Positions 1 through 7,723 of a stretch of DNA of 64,000 nucleotides are shown piece after piece. Under the pieces are notes generated by a model. It did no database searches, was not told the DNA's origin, and saw nothing but the letters and a program-made list of their open reading frames with translations. Location: positions 1 through 64,000 of the forward strand of contig NZ_JHXD01000006.1 in NCBI RefSeq assembly GCF_000687715.1. The letters are read 5' to 3'. Made by a program: the position numbers and the translations under genes. This DNA is from Xylanibacter ruminicola Ga6B6. GTDB lineage: Bacteria > Bacteroidota > Bacteroidia > Bacteroidales > Bacteroidaceae. Within the stretch, counting starts at the first letter, position 1. The number at the start of each line of letters is the position of its first letter.

Positions 1-112
1 CAAGATGAGGACTCCATTGAGGGTCGTCATAGACGATGACGTTGATAGGGTGCAGGTGTAAAGACGGTGACGTCAAAGCCGAGCACTACTAATTGCCCGA
101 GATCTTTCGCTT
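1..112 (+). rRNA. 23S ribosomal RNA, 3' end (partial)
   Basis: The first ~112 bases match the conserved 3' end of bacterial 23S rRNA: the stretch GTTGATAGGGTGCAGGTGTA is followed by the terminal segment with ACTACTAATTGCCCGAG. The gene begins outside the window. The exact 3' end is estimated from family knowledge, so the right edge may be off by several bases. The spacer to the 5S gene (about 113-197) shows no tRNA. Confidence 0.9.
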
Positions 113-197
113 CATGCTGATATTATCAGATGTAATCAAGTAGCTAAAGCAAGCTTTGCTACGTTTCTTGTGTCGACAATGTCAATAACCTATATTA

Positions 198-306
<109 letters not shown>

Positions 307-320
307 TTTTTTAAAGAAGA

Positions 321-354
321 GCCTCGAGAATACAATATTCTCGGGGCTTTTTCG
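321..354 (+). terminator. Rho-independent terminator of the rRNA operon
   Basis: A 12-bp stem (GCCTCGAGAATA paired with TATTCTCGGGGC, one G-U pair) with a 3-base loop, followed by TTTTTCG. It sits 15 bases after the 5S gene and before the sensor kinase start. Confidence 0.85.
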
Positions 355-367
355 TTTATATATATGT

Positions 368-1483
368 ATGCAATGGACAGACAGAATTAGACAAACCAAA
401 ATACTTCTGGTAATAGCAGCTGTGGTAATAGCTGTTACCTCTTTATTGGTATCACATTTCTTGGTAAAAGACCTCTCTAACGAAGAGCGTAAGAAGATGG
501 AAGTCTGGGCACAGGCACTCCATGCCTTGAACCATGCTGATGAGAATACCGATCTTTCTTTAGTACTCGACGTGATGCAAGGTAACACTACAATCCCTGT
601 GGTTGTGTTGAACGATAAAGGAGAGATTGATGATTATCGTAATATCGATGATACGTTGCATCTGGATCAGATAGCCCAACGTATGCTGAAGGCGGGTGAT
701 ACGATTGTAGTTGGTACCCAGGTTGTGTGTTACGATGAGTCGGTTTTGCTTAAGCGGTTGTCACAATATCCCTATTGGCAGCTGGGCGTGGTGATGATTT
801 TTGTAGTGGTTGCCATCTTTGCCCTACTATCTTCCAAAAAGGCCGAACAGAATAAAGTTTGGGTTGGCCTGTCAAAAGAAACAGCTCATCAGTTAGGAAC
901 GCCTATCTCTAGTTTGATGGCATGGGTCGAAATATTGAAAGAGAATCATCCTGATGATGACCTGATACCAGAGATGGATAAAGACGTAAAGAGATTGGAG
1001 CGTATTGCCGAACGTTTTTCGAAGATAGGCTCATTGCCAGAACCAACACCTAGCTCGATGAACGAGGTGATTGTACATGTGGTAGATTATATGCGTAGGC
1101 GTACTTCAAATAAAGTTGAGATTTCTACCCAACTGCCAGATCACGACGTGATTGTTAATATGAATGCTTCGCTTTTTGAATGGGTGATTGAGAACCTCTG
1201 TAAGAATGCAGTTGATGCGATGGAAGGTGCCGGAAAAATTGCTATCCAGTTGATAGATGATGACCATCGTGTGGCTATCGAAGTTTCTGATACAGGTAAG
1301 GGTATCCGTAAAAAGGATATCAACCATGTTTTTACCCCTGGCTTTACCACCAAGCAGCGTGGTTGGGGATTAGGTCTTTCTTTGGCGCGACGTATTGTTG
1401 AGGACTATCATAAAGGTAAGATTTTTGTGAAGTCATCCGAAGTCGGAAAAGGCACCACTTTTCGCGTAGAATTGCACAAATAA
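368..1483 (+). CDS. Membrane-bound sensor histidine kinase (orphan)
   Basis: A 371-residue inner-membrane histidine kinase. An N-terminal transmembrane helix (about residues 10-33) and a second one near 137-157 (WQLGVVMIFVVVAIFALLSS) bracket a short periplasmic sensor region of about 100 residues. The cytoplasmic part has an H-box around AHQLGTPISSL (His near 174), an N-box ENLCKNAVDAM, G1 DTGKGI and G2 GWGLGLSLARRI, so all catalytic elements are present. The reading frame is open back to base 281, but that would overlap the 5S gene and its terminator; the ATG at 368 is the first sensible start. No response regulator lies beside it, so its partner and signal are unknown. Confidence 0.9.
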   Translation: MQWTDRIRQTKILLVIAAVVIAVTSLLVSHFLVKDLSNEERKKMEVWAQALHALNHADENTDLSLVLDVMQGNTTIPVVVLNDKGEIDDYRNIDDTLHLDQIAQRMLKAGDTIVVGTQVVCYDESVLLKRLSQYPYWQLGVVMIFVVVAIFALLSSKKAEQNKVWVGLSKETAHQLGTPISSLMAWVEILKENHPDDDLIPEMDKDVKRLERIAERFSKIGSLPEPTPSSMNEVIVHVVDYMRRRTSNKVEISTQLPDHDVIVNMNASLFEWVIENLCKNAVDAMEGAGKIAIQLIDDDHRVAIEVSDTGKGIRKKDINHVFTPGFTTKQRGWGLGLSLARRIVEDYHKGKIFVKSSEVGKGTTFRVELHK

Positions 1484-1580
1484 CCCTCGATTTGTGTAAT
1501 ATAAGGGCCTGATAACTAAGTAATTTGCACTAAAATGATAAAAAAATAAAATAAGCGTGCTTTCATTGAAAAAAAAGTTG

Positions 1581-1588
1581 TAACTTTG
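1581..1588 (+). promoter_or_regulatory. -7 box (TAACTTTG) of the yceD-rpmF-fabH-era-der operon
   Basis: TAACTTTG fits the Bacteroidota -7 consensus TAnnTTTG and lies 42 bases before the yceD start. No clear -33 TTTG at the usual spacing was seen. An AT-rich tract precedes it. Confidence 0.75.
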
Positions 1589-1629
1589 CAGCCCGTATAG
1601 CGCATTATTGCGTTTAAAAGTGTATAATA

Positions 1630-2151
1630 ATGAATAGTCTGGAGTCGTTGAAGATAGATCTGAAGAGTTTGGTAAGCGAGGAAACATCCTTGGCTTTCGA
1701 CTTGAACGATACTTACTTCGAGGCTTTGGATGGTGCTGAAGTGAAGAGGGGCTCTTTGCACGTGTCGGTGTCTATACGCAAGGCAACCGGCTTTTTCGAA
1801 CTCCTGTTCCATACCGAAGGCACCGTTATTGTACAGTGCGACCGATGCTTAGACGATATGGAACAGCCGGTAGAAACCGACAACCGTTTGATAGTCAAGC
1901 TCGGAAGCGAATACTCAGAGGAAGATGATATCATCGTAGTGCCTGAGGACGAAGGAATACTCGACACCTCGTGGATCATCTATGAGTTTGTTGCGTTGGT
2001 AATACCCATCAGGCATGTGCATGCACCTGGCAAGTGCAACCCTGCCATGACGAAAGCTCTGGAAGAGCTGTCAGCTGACCGAAGCAGCGATGAGGAGTCC
2101 GACCAGCCCATCGACCCCCGCTGGGAAAAATTGAAGAATTTAAAAATGTAA
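1630..2151 (+). CDS. YceD/DUF177 family protein
   Basis: A 173-residue DUF177 (YceD) protein. The family is almost always encoded just before rpmF and is linked to 23S rRNA and ribosome assembly; a precise biochemical role is not established. The conserved pair of cysteines is visible at residues 70 and 73 (VQCDRCLDDM), with a third Cys in the PGKCNP segment near 136. The tail is acidic and then Trp-Glu-Lys-rich. It is the first gene of the operon and ends 22 bases before rpmF. Confidence 0.88.
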   Translation: MNSLESLKIDLKSLVSEETSLAFDLNDTYFEALDGAEVKRGSLHVSVSIRKATGFFELLFHTEGTVIVQCDRCLDDMEQPVETDNRLIVKLGSEYSEEDDIIVVPEDEGILDTSWIIYEFVALVIPIRHVHAPGKCNPAMTKALEELSADRSSDEESDQPIDPRWEKLKNLKM

Positions 2152-2173
2152 CAATTAAAAAATTTATAGAATT

Positions 2174-2365
2174 ATGGCACATCCTAAAAGAAGACAGTCA
2201 AAGACTCGTACACTCAAGCGTCGTACTCATGACAAGGCAGTAGCTCCCACACTGGCAGTATGTCCTAACTGTGGTGCATATTATGTTTATCACACTGTAT
2301 GCCCCACTTGCGGTTACTATCGTGGTAAGGTAGCTATCAAGATTGAGGAAAGCGTAGCTGAGTAA
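2174..2365 (+). CDS. rpmF: 50S ribosomal protein L32
   Basis: A 63-residue protein with the L32 N-terminus [20 protein letters not shown] and a complete zinc ribbon (Cys30, Cys33, Cys43, Cys46). L32 is a small protein of the large ribosomal subunit. With four cysteines this is the zinc-binding form rather than the Cys-less paralogue some bacteria use under zinc starvation. The stop codon overlaps the fabH start by one base, which suggests translational coupling. Confidence 0.96.
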   Translation: MAHPKRRQSKTRTLKRRTHDKAVAPTLAVCPNCGAYYVYHTVCPTCGYYRGKVAIKIEESVAE

Positions 2366-3369
2366 TGGATAGAATCAATGCGATAATCACTGGTGTAGGC
2401 GGTTATGTGCCCGACTATATTCTGAACAACGATGAGTTGTCACGTATGGTCGACACCAACGATGAGTGGATTATGACGCGCGTTGGTATCAAGGAGCGTC
2501 ACATACTTACGGAGGAGGGTCTCGGCACCAGCTACATGGCTCGTAAGGCAGCCAAGCAGCTGATGCAGAAGACCGGAGTCGATCCCGACTCTATCGATGC
2601 CCTCATCGTAACCACCTCTACAGCTGATTATAAGTTCCCTTCCACAGCCTCTATCGTATTAGGCAAACTCGGATTGAAGAATGCTTTTGCATTCGACTTC
2701 TGGGGCGCTTGCTGTGGATTCCTCTATACACTCGACGTGGCAGCTACGATGATTCAGAGCGGACGCTACAAGAAAATCATCGTGATCGGTGCCGATAAGA
2801 TGTCGTCGGTTGTTGACTATAAGGATCGTCAGACCTGTCCTCTCTTCGGAGATGGTGCAGCTGCCGTTCTGCTCGAGGCTACCGAGGAACAGAATATCGG
2901 TGTGATGGACTCTTATTTCCGCACAGATGGTAAGGGACTTCCGTTCCTGCACCTGAAGGCTGGAGGTTCTGTCTGCCCACCGTCGCATTTCACTGTTGAT
3001 CATCGTCTGCACTACCTCTATCAGGAGGGTCGCACTGTGTTCCGTTATGCAGTGACGAACATGAGCAACGACTGCGCCATCATCGCCGAGCGCAACGGTC
3101 TGAACAAGGACAACATCCAGTGGGTGGTTCCTCATCAGGCTAACATGCGTATCATCGAGGCAGTGGCCAAGCGCCTGGAGTTGCCAATGGAGCAGGTGAT
3201 GGTAAACATCGAACGCTACGGAAATACGAGTGCCGCTACGATACCGCTGGCTATCTGGGAATACGAGAATAAGTTGAAGAAGGGCGACAACCTGATCCTC
3301 ACCGCCTTTGGTGCTGGATTCGTTCACGGAGCTTCTTATTACAAGTGGGCCTATGATGGCAGCAAGTAA
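2365..3369 (+). CDS. fabH: 3-oxoacyl-ACP synthase III (KAS III)
   Basis: A 334-residue FabH. It condenses an acyl-CoA primer with malonyl-ACP to start type II fatty-acid synthesis in the cytoplasm. The catalytic triad is visible: Cys116 in FWGACCGF, His257 in VVPHQANMR and Asn287 in RYGNTSAA. Length is normal for the family. In this phylum, where branched (iso and anteiso) fatty acids are common, FabH would be expected to use branched primers; that is inference. It sits between rpmF and era, coupled by a one-base overlap with rpmF. Confidence 0.95.
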   Translation: MDRINAIITGVGGYVPDYILNNDELSRMVDTNDEWIMTRVGIKERHILTEEGLGTSYMARKAAKQLMQKTGVDPDSIDALIVTTSTADYKFPSTASIVLGKLGLKNAFAFDFWGACCGFLYTLDVAATMIQSGRYKKIIVIGADKMSSVVDYKDRQTCPLFGDGAAAVLLEATEEQNIGVMDSYFRTDGKGLPFLHLKAGGSVCPPSHFTVDHRLHYLYQEGRTVFRYAVTNMSNDCAIIAERNGLNKDNIQWVVPHQANMRIIEAVAKRLELPMEQVMVNIERYGNTSAATIPLAIWEYENKLKKGDNLILTAFGAGFVHGASYYKWAYDGSK

Positions 3370-3401
3370 ATTGACAAAGGATAATGGACAATTGAGAATT
3401 A

Positions 3402-4295
3402 ATGCATAAAGCAGGATTCGTAAATATTGTTGGAAATCCCAACGTAGGCAAAAGTACGCTCATGAACCAGCTGGTTGGTGAGCGTATTTCTATTGCCACA
3501 TTTAAGGCCCAGACCACCCGTCATCGTATCATGGGTATCGTGAATACACCCGAGATGCAGATTGTATTCTCGGATACCCCAGGTGTGCTCAAGCCAAATT
3601 ACAAACTACAGGAGTCAATGTTGGCGTTCTCTGAGTCGGCCCTCCAGGATGCGGATGTGCTGCTCTACGTGACCGACGTGGTAGAGAACCCCGAAAAGAA
3701 TATGGACTTCCTGGAGAAGGTGCAAAAGATGGATACGCCCATCATCCTGCTCATCAACAAGATTGATGAACTGGCTGGCGATGCCAGCCAGGCTAGTTTA
3801 GCAGCGATTGTTGAGCGCTGGCATGCCCTGCTGCCTAAGGCAGAGATCCTGCCTATTTCGGCTAAGAATAAGTTCGGTGTGGATATGTTGCTGAAGCGTA
3901 TCCAGGAGCTCCTGCCCGAGAGCCCCGCTTATTTCGATAAAGATCAGTTAACCGATAAGCCCGCACGATTCTTCGTGTCGGAGATTATCCGCGAAAAGAT
4001 ACTCCTCTACTACGATAAGGAGATACCTTACAGTGTAGAGGTAGCTGTAGAGCGATTCAAGGAGGACGACAAGCACATCCACATCAATGCCATCATTTAT
4101 GTGGAGCGCGACTCGCAGAAGGGTATTATCATCGGTCACCAGGGCGTTGCCCTCAAAAAGGTGAGCACCGAGGCCCGCAAATCGCTCGAGAAGTTCTTCG
4201 CCAAGCCCATCTTCCTCGAGATTTTCGTGAAGGTAGATAAGGACTGGCGTTCATCAGAAAAAGAATTGAACCATTTTGGTTATAATCCAGAATAA
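3402..4295 (+). CDS. era: GTPase Era
   Basis: A 297-residue Era GTPase, which binds the 3' end of 16S rRNA and acts in 30S subunit maturation. G1 is GNPNVGKS (residues 11-18), G3 is DTPG (58-61) and G4 is NKID near 125. The C-terminal third holds the KH RNA-binding domain, with [13 protein letters not shown] as its core loop. It lies 32 bases after fabH and 2 bases before der, so the two ribosome-assembly GTPases are likely made from one mRNA. Confidence 0.96.
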   Translation: MHKAGFVNIVGNPNVGKSTLMNQLVGERISIATFKAQTTRHRIMGIVNTPEMQIVFSDTPGVLKPNYKLQESMLAFSESALQDADVLLYVTDVVENPEKNMDFLEKVQKMDTPIILLINKIDELAGDASQASLAAIVERWHALLPKAEILPISAKNKFGVDMLLKRIQELLPESPAYFDKDQLTDKPARFFVSEIIREKILLYYDKEIPYSVEVAVERFKEDDKHIHINAIIYVERDSQKGIIIGHQGVALKKVSTEARKSLEKFFAKPIFLEIFVKVDKDWRSSEKELNHFGYNPE

Positions 4296-4297
4296 TT

Positions 4298-5611
4298 ATG
4301 GGAAATTTAGTAGCAATCGTAGGACGCCCTAATGTGGGTAAGTCTACACTGTTCAATCGACTGACAAAAACGCGCCATGCGATTGTCAGCGACGAGGCTG
4401 GTACCACTCGCGACCGCCAGTATGGCAAGTGCGAATGGAACGGTCGCGAGTTCTCGGTTGTCGATACCGGCGGCTGGGTCGTCAACAGCGACGATGTATT
4501 CGAAGAGGAGATCCGCAAGCAGGTGATTATTGCCACCGAAGAGGCCGATCTCGTACTCTTCCTCTGCGATATTAATAATGGTGTCACTGGTTGGGATATG
4601 GACGTAGCGCAGATTCTGCGCCGTGCCAAACTGCCCGTAATCCTGGTGGCTAACAAAGCCGACGATGGTAAGGACCTGTACGACCAGTACGAGTTCTATA
4701 AGCTGGGTCTTGGCGATCCGTATCCTATCTCTGCTGCTACTGGTAGCGGTACAGGGGATCTGCTCGACAAGGTACTTGAGATATTGCCCGAGAAGCCCAA
4801 GGACGAGCTCGAGGATGGTATCCCCCGTTTTGCGGTGGTAGGTCGTCCTAATGCCGGTAAGTCGAGCATTATCAATGCCTTTATCGGTGAGGATCGTAAC
4901 ATTGTAACCGATATCGCTGGTACCACCCGCGATAGTATCTATACCCGTTACGATAAGTTCGGTTTCGACTTCTATCTGGTAGATACTGCAGGTATCCGTC
5001 GTAAGAATAAGGTAACCGAGGATCTGGAGTTCTATTCGGTGATGCGCTCTATCCGTGCCATCGAGAATAGCGATGTGTGTGTGCTGATGCTCGACGCCAC
5101 CCGTGGTATCGAGGCGCAGGATATGAACATCTTCCAGCTCATTCAGAAGAATAATAAGTCGCTGGTTGTAGTAGTTAACAAGTGGGATTTGGTTGAGGAT
5201 AAGTCGCAGGAGGTTATCAAGACCTTCGAGAATGCCATCCGTAAGCGTATGGCTCCGTTTGTCGACTTCCCCATCATCTTCGCTTCGGCCCTTACCAAGC
5301 AGCGTATCTATAAGGTGCTCGAGACTGCCAAGCAGGTTTATCTGAACCGTAAGGCAAAGATTGGTACCTCGAAGCTTAACGAGGTGATGCTGCCCCTTAT
5401 CGAGGCCTTCCCACCACCATCGGTTAAGGGTAAGTACATTAAGATTAAGTATGTGGCTCAGGTGCCCGACACGCAGATTCCTACCTTTGTGTTCTATGCT
5501 AATCTGCCACAGTACGTGAAGGAGCCTTACAAGCGCTTCCTGGAGAATAAGATTCGTGAGAACTGGGAGCTTACTGGTAGTCCCATTAATGTGTTTATCC
5601 GCCAGAAGTAA
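4298..5611 (+). CDS. der: GTPase Der (EngA)
   Basis: A 437-residue double GTPase needed for 50S subunit assembly. Two tandem G domains are visible: the first P-loop GRPNVGKS at residues 9-16 with NKAD as G4, the second P-loop GRPNAGKS near 185 with NKWD as G4. The C-terminal KH-like domain follows and ends in NVFIRQK, the usual end for this family. The stop overlaps the start of the next small lipoprotein by one base. Confidence 0.96.
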   Translation: MGNLVAIVGRPNVGKSTLFNRLTKTRHAIVSDEAGTTRDRQYGKCEWNGREFSVVDTGGWVVNSDDVFEEEIRKQVIIATEEADLVLFLCDINNGVTGWDMDVAQILRRAKLPVILVANKADDGKDLYDQYEFYKLGLGDPYPISAATGSGTGDLLDKVLEILPEKPKDELEDGIPRFAVVGRPNAGKSSIINAFIGEDRNIVTDIAGTTRDSIYTRYDKFGFDFYLVDTAGIRRKNKVTEDLEFYSVMRSIRAIENSDVCVLMLDATRGIEAQDMNIFQLIQKNNKSLVVVVNKWDLVEDKSQEVIKTFENAIRKRMAPFVDFPIIFASALTKQRIYKVLETAKQVYLNRKAKIGTSKLNEVMLPLIEAFPPPSVKGKYIKIKYVAQVPDTQIPTFVFYANLPQYVKEPYKRFLENKIRENWELTGSPINVFIRQK

Positions 5612-5997
5612 TGCGTAAGCTCGTCTATCTTATATTGATAGTTATAGTAGTAGCCTGTAGCACCGGTGTGAGTCGCGAAGAACAAGCGGCTTTGGCTGCT
5701 AAAGGCTACTATACTCATTTAGTTCAGGGAGAGTACGAGCAGTTTGTTGAGGGCCGTTTTATGGCCGATTCGCTGCCTGCCGATTATCGCTCGCAACTGA
5801 TCGAGGGCTATAAGCAGTTCTTTGCTCAGCAGATGGAAGCCCGAAAAGGCATACAAGAGGTATCTGTATCGCGTGCTTATACCGACAGTCTGGCTGGTTA
5901 TACCAATGTGCTGCTGATGCTCTGCTACGGCGATAGCACCACCGAAGAGGTGGTAGTGCCGATGGTAGAACGCGATGGCCGCTGGATGATGAAGTAA
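5611..5997 (+). CDS. Small lipoprotein of unknown function
   Basis: A 128-residue protein with a lipoprotein signal peptide; the predicted lipidated Cys is residue 16 (VVACS). The mature part is about 110 residues and resembles the small alpha+beta fold of DUF3887/DUF4878-type lipoproteins (a helical start with AAKGYYTHLVQGEYEQF and a C-terminal strand ending VERDGRWMMK), but I do not recognise the exact family. It starts within the der stop codon, so it is co-transcribed and probably coupled. Confidence 0.75.
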   Translation: MRKLVYLILIVIVVACSTGVSREEQAALAAKGYYTHLVQGEYEQFVEGRFMADSLPADYRSQLIEGYKQFFAQQMEARKGIQEVSVSRAYTDSLAGYTNVLLMLCYGDSTTEEVVVPMVERDGRWMMK

Positions 5998-6028
5998 CTT
6001 AAGAATAACTAAAATATAAAAGTAAGAA

Positions 6029-7102
6029 ATGAAAAAGATTGTTTTAGCAATAGCCGCTGCTTTGACTGTTAACCTGGCTTATGCCCAGGGCAACACCGAT
6101 GGCAGCAGCAAGAAGAACGTGTTTGCTACCGAAAGTAAGAAGTTCACGCTCTCTTCTGTTACCGATTGGATGAAGGACAACGGTGTTTTCCAGAATCTCG
6201 ATGTATCTGTAACCGCAGGTACCACTGGTATCGGTATCGATGTGGCTTCTCGTGTTCACGAGAACGTACAGATGCGTATGGGTTACGAGTATATGCCTCG
6301 CTTTAAAAAGAGCATCTACTTCCCTGTAGAGGTTGGTGGTAAGCCTGCTGTGGCTTACGATGCCAATGGTAATCGTGTAGAGACCACTTTCGACCGTCTT
6401 TCAAAGATGCTGCACGAACTCACTGGTTTTACTGTTGAGGACGAGGTTGAGATGGTTGGTAAGCCCACTGTCAACAACTTTAAGTTCCTGGTGGATGTGT
6501 TCCCCTTCAAGAATAAGCACTGGCACGTAACTGGTGGTTTCTATTGGGGCCCCTCACAGTTTGCCTATGCCGAGAACTCTACCACTGCCATGACTTCACT
6601 GCTGGCTGTAAGTATGTATAATCAGATTTACGAGAAGTGTGTGAAGGACGAGCCAATCATCCAGATAGAAGGCGACGAGGACGATCCTAATAATCCTGGT
6701 ATGAACATCTTTCTGAACGAGGCTTACCGTCAGAAGATTCTGAACTACGGCCGTATGGGCTTCCATGTAGGTGACAAGAAAGAAGATGGCGAACCTTATG
6801 TGATGGAGGCTGATGCAGAGAGCGGTATGGTTAAGGTTCGTGCCAAGAGCAATAGTTTTAAGCCTTACTTAGGCTTTGGTTATGGTGGTAAGCTGATGAA
6901 AAGCCGCGACGATTGGCAGGTTTCTTTCGATGCCGGTATGATGTTCTGGGGTGGCACGCCAAGCTTGATAACCCACGATGGCACTAACCTTACTAAGGAT
7001 GTTGAGAATATCACTGGTAAAGTAGGCGATTGGGTAGATTTCTTGGGTGGTATCAAGGTTTATCCCGTACTCCAGGTGCGTTTTACCAAGACTATTTTCT
7101 AA
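6029..7102 (+). CDS. Predicted outer-membrane beta-barrel protein, function unknown
   Basis: A 357-residue secreted protein with a signal peptide (residues 1-20, cleaved after AYAQ). The mature chain has alternating polar/hydrophobic strands such as VQMRMGYEYMPRF, HWHVTGGFYWGPSQFAYA and SFKPYLGFGYGGKLM, and ends in VYPVLQVRFTKTIF with a terminal Phe, as expected for a barrel. No enzyme motif is visible. It follows the small lipoprotein by 31 bases and may share its transcript. Its last ~42 codons are duplicated 467 bases downstream (see 7444-7590). Confidence 0.7.
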   Translation: MKKIVLAIAAALTVNLAYAQGNTDGSSKKNVFATESKKFTLSSVTDWMKDNGVFQNLDVSVTAGTTGIGIDVASRVHENVQMRMGYEYMPRFKKSIYFPVEVGGKPAVAYDANGNRVETTFDRLSKMLHELTGFTVEDEVEMVGKPTVNNFKFLVDVFPFKNKHWHVTGGFYWGPSQFAYAENSTTAMTSLLAVSMYNQIYEKCVKDEPIIQIEGDEDDPNNPGMNIFLNEAYRQKILNYGRMGFHVGDKKEDGEPYVMEADAESGMVKVRAKSNSFKPYLGFGYGGKLMKSRDDWQVSFDAGMMFWGGTPSLITHDGTNLTKDVENITGKVGDWVDFLGGIKVYPVLQVRFTKTIF

Positions 7103-7125
7103 GTCTATTTTTCTCTAAATACTAT

Positions 7126-7170
7126 AACACTACACCCGCTTTACTATGATAGTAGAGCGGGTGTAGTGTT
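7126..7170 (+). terminator. Long stem-loop after the barrel protein gene
   Basis: A perfect 15-bp stem (AACACTACACCCGCT with AGCGGGTGTAGTGTT). Its 15-base loop contains a further 5-bp inverted repeat (ACTAT-G-ATAGT). It lies 24 bases after the stop. There is no T-run after it, so it may stabilise the mRNA 3' end rather than act as a simple intrinsic terminator. Confidence 0.55.
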
Positions 7171-7182
7171 AGGGTAAACGTT

Positions 7183-7325
7183 GGGTGGTGCAGGTGCAGC
7201 AGGTGGTGCTTTTTTATGGATTATAAAAAATAAATCCCTAAATATACCATCTGAGTATTTCTGAATTTAGGTATTTATTTTCGCGTTCGTATAGAAATAC
7301 TCCACCTGCTGCACCTGCACCACCC
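7183..7325. repeat. Nested palindromic element (MITE- or REP-like)
   Basis: Two perfect 24-bp inverted arms (7183-7206 starting GGGTGGTGCAGG, and 7302-7325) enclose 95 AT-rich bases. Inside these a second inverted pair (7228-7243 and 7265-7280) matches at 15 of 16 positions. The whole element can fold into one long cruciform or RNA hairpin. No ORF is inside and no target-site duplication was seen. Only one copy is in the window. Confidence 0.65.
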
Positions 7326-7346
7326 AGAATACGAGATTGTATAAAA

Positions 7347-7380
7347 AATCAGGGCGGCCTATGGAGGGGCTGCCCTGATT
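7347..7380 (-). terminator. Minus-strand terminator of a gene that is no longer there
   Basis: A 13-bp stem (AATCAGGGC side paired with GCCCTGATT, continued by GGCC/GGCT) with an 8-base loop, followed on the minus strand by TTTTTATAC. It would stop transcription coming from higher coordinates. The nearest intact minus-strand gene (7724-9184) has its own terminator at 7645-7678, so this one looks orphaned. Confidence 0.7.
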
Positions 7381-7419
7381 GCATTATGTTAGATTCTTTT
7401 ATTTGAATCTGTTGTTGCT

Positions 7420-7443
7420 TTACTCAGCTGCGGGCTTTGGAGT
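7420..7443 (-). pseudogene. Possible 3' remnant of a lost minus-strand gene
   Basis: Read on the minus strand, these bases give the codons for SPKPAAE or ITPKPAAE-like residues and then TAA, about 40 bases before the orphan terminator at 7347-7380. The reading frame upstream runs at once into the duplicated barrel-gene tail, so the rest of the gene is gone. The assignment rests on position and the terminator only; the protein cannot be identified. Confidence 0.3.
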
Positions 7444-7590
7444 GATGGTACTAACCTTACAAAGGATGTTGAGAATATCTCTGGTAAAGTAGGCGATTGG
7501 GTAGATTTCTTGGGTGGTATTAAGGTTTATCCTGTACTCCAAGTGCGTTTCACTAAGACTATTTTCTAAGTCTATTTTTCTCTAAGTACT
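7444..7590 (+). pseudogene. Duplicated 3' end of the barrel protein gene
   Basis: These 147 bases match 6977-7123 collinearly at an offset of 467, with a scattering of mostly silent substitutions and no indels. They encode the same C-terminus from DGTNLTKDVEN to FTKTIF and the same stop (7567-7569), plus the start of the 3' flank. There is no start codon or signal peptide upstream; the frame is closed by TAG at 7390. It is a tail left by a partial duplication or by deletion of a second paralogous gene. Confidence 0.85.
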
Positions 7591-7643
7591 TTTCAATTGC
7601 AATCTAAGTACTTTGCAATTGTTTCCTAAGTACTTTTCAAAAA
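7582..7643 (+). repeat. Three 22-bp tandem direct repeats
   Basis: CTAAGTACTTTTCAATTGCA-type units start at 7582, 7604 and 7626, an exact 22-base period; the third copy is truncated. They follow the duplicated gene tail and end beside the terminator of the next minus-strand gene. No coding function is apparent. Confidence 0.75.
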
Positions 7644-7644
7644 T

Positions 7645-7678
7645 AACTCCCCGCTGTGTGTGGAAGCAGCGGGGAGTT
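7645..7678 (-). terminator. Terminator of the BIG2 lipoprotein gene
   Basis: A perfect 12-bp stem (AACTCCCCGCTG with CAGCGGGGAGTT) and a 10-base loop. On the minus strand it is followed by ATTTTTG. It lies 46 bases after the stop of the gene at 7724-9184. Confidence 0.85.
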
Positions 7679-7723
7679 GATTAGTTATTAATAATCTTAG
7701 GAATTAGATTCCTGTTGTTTAGA

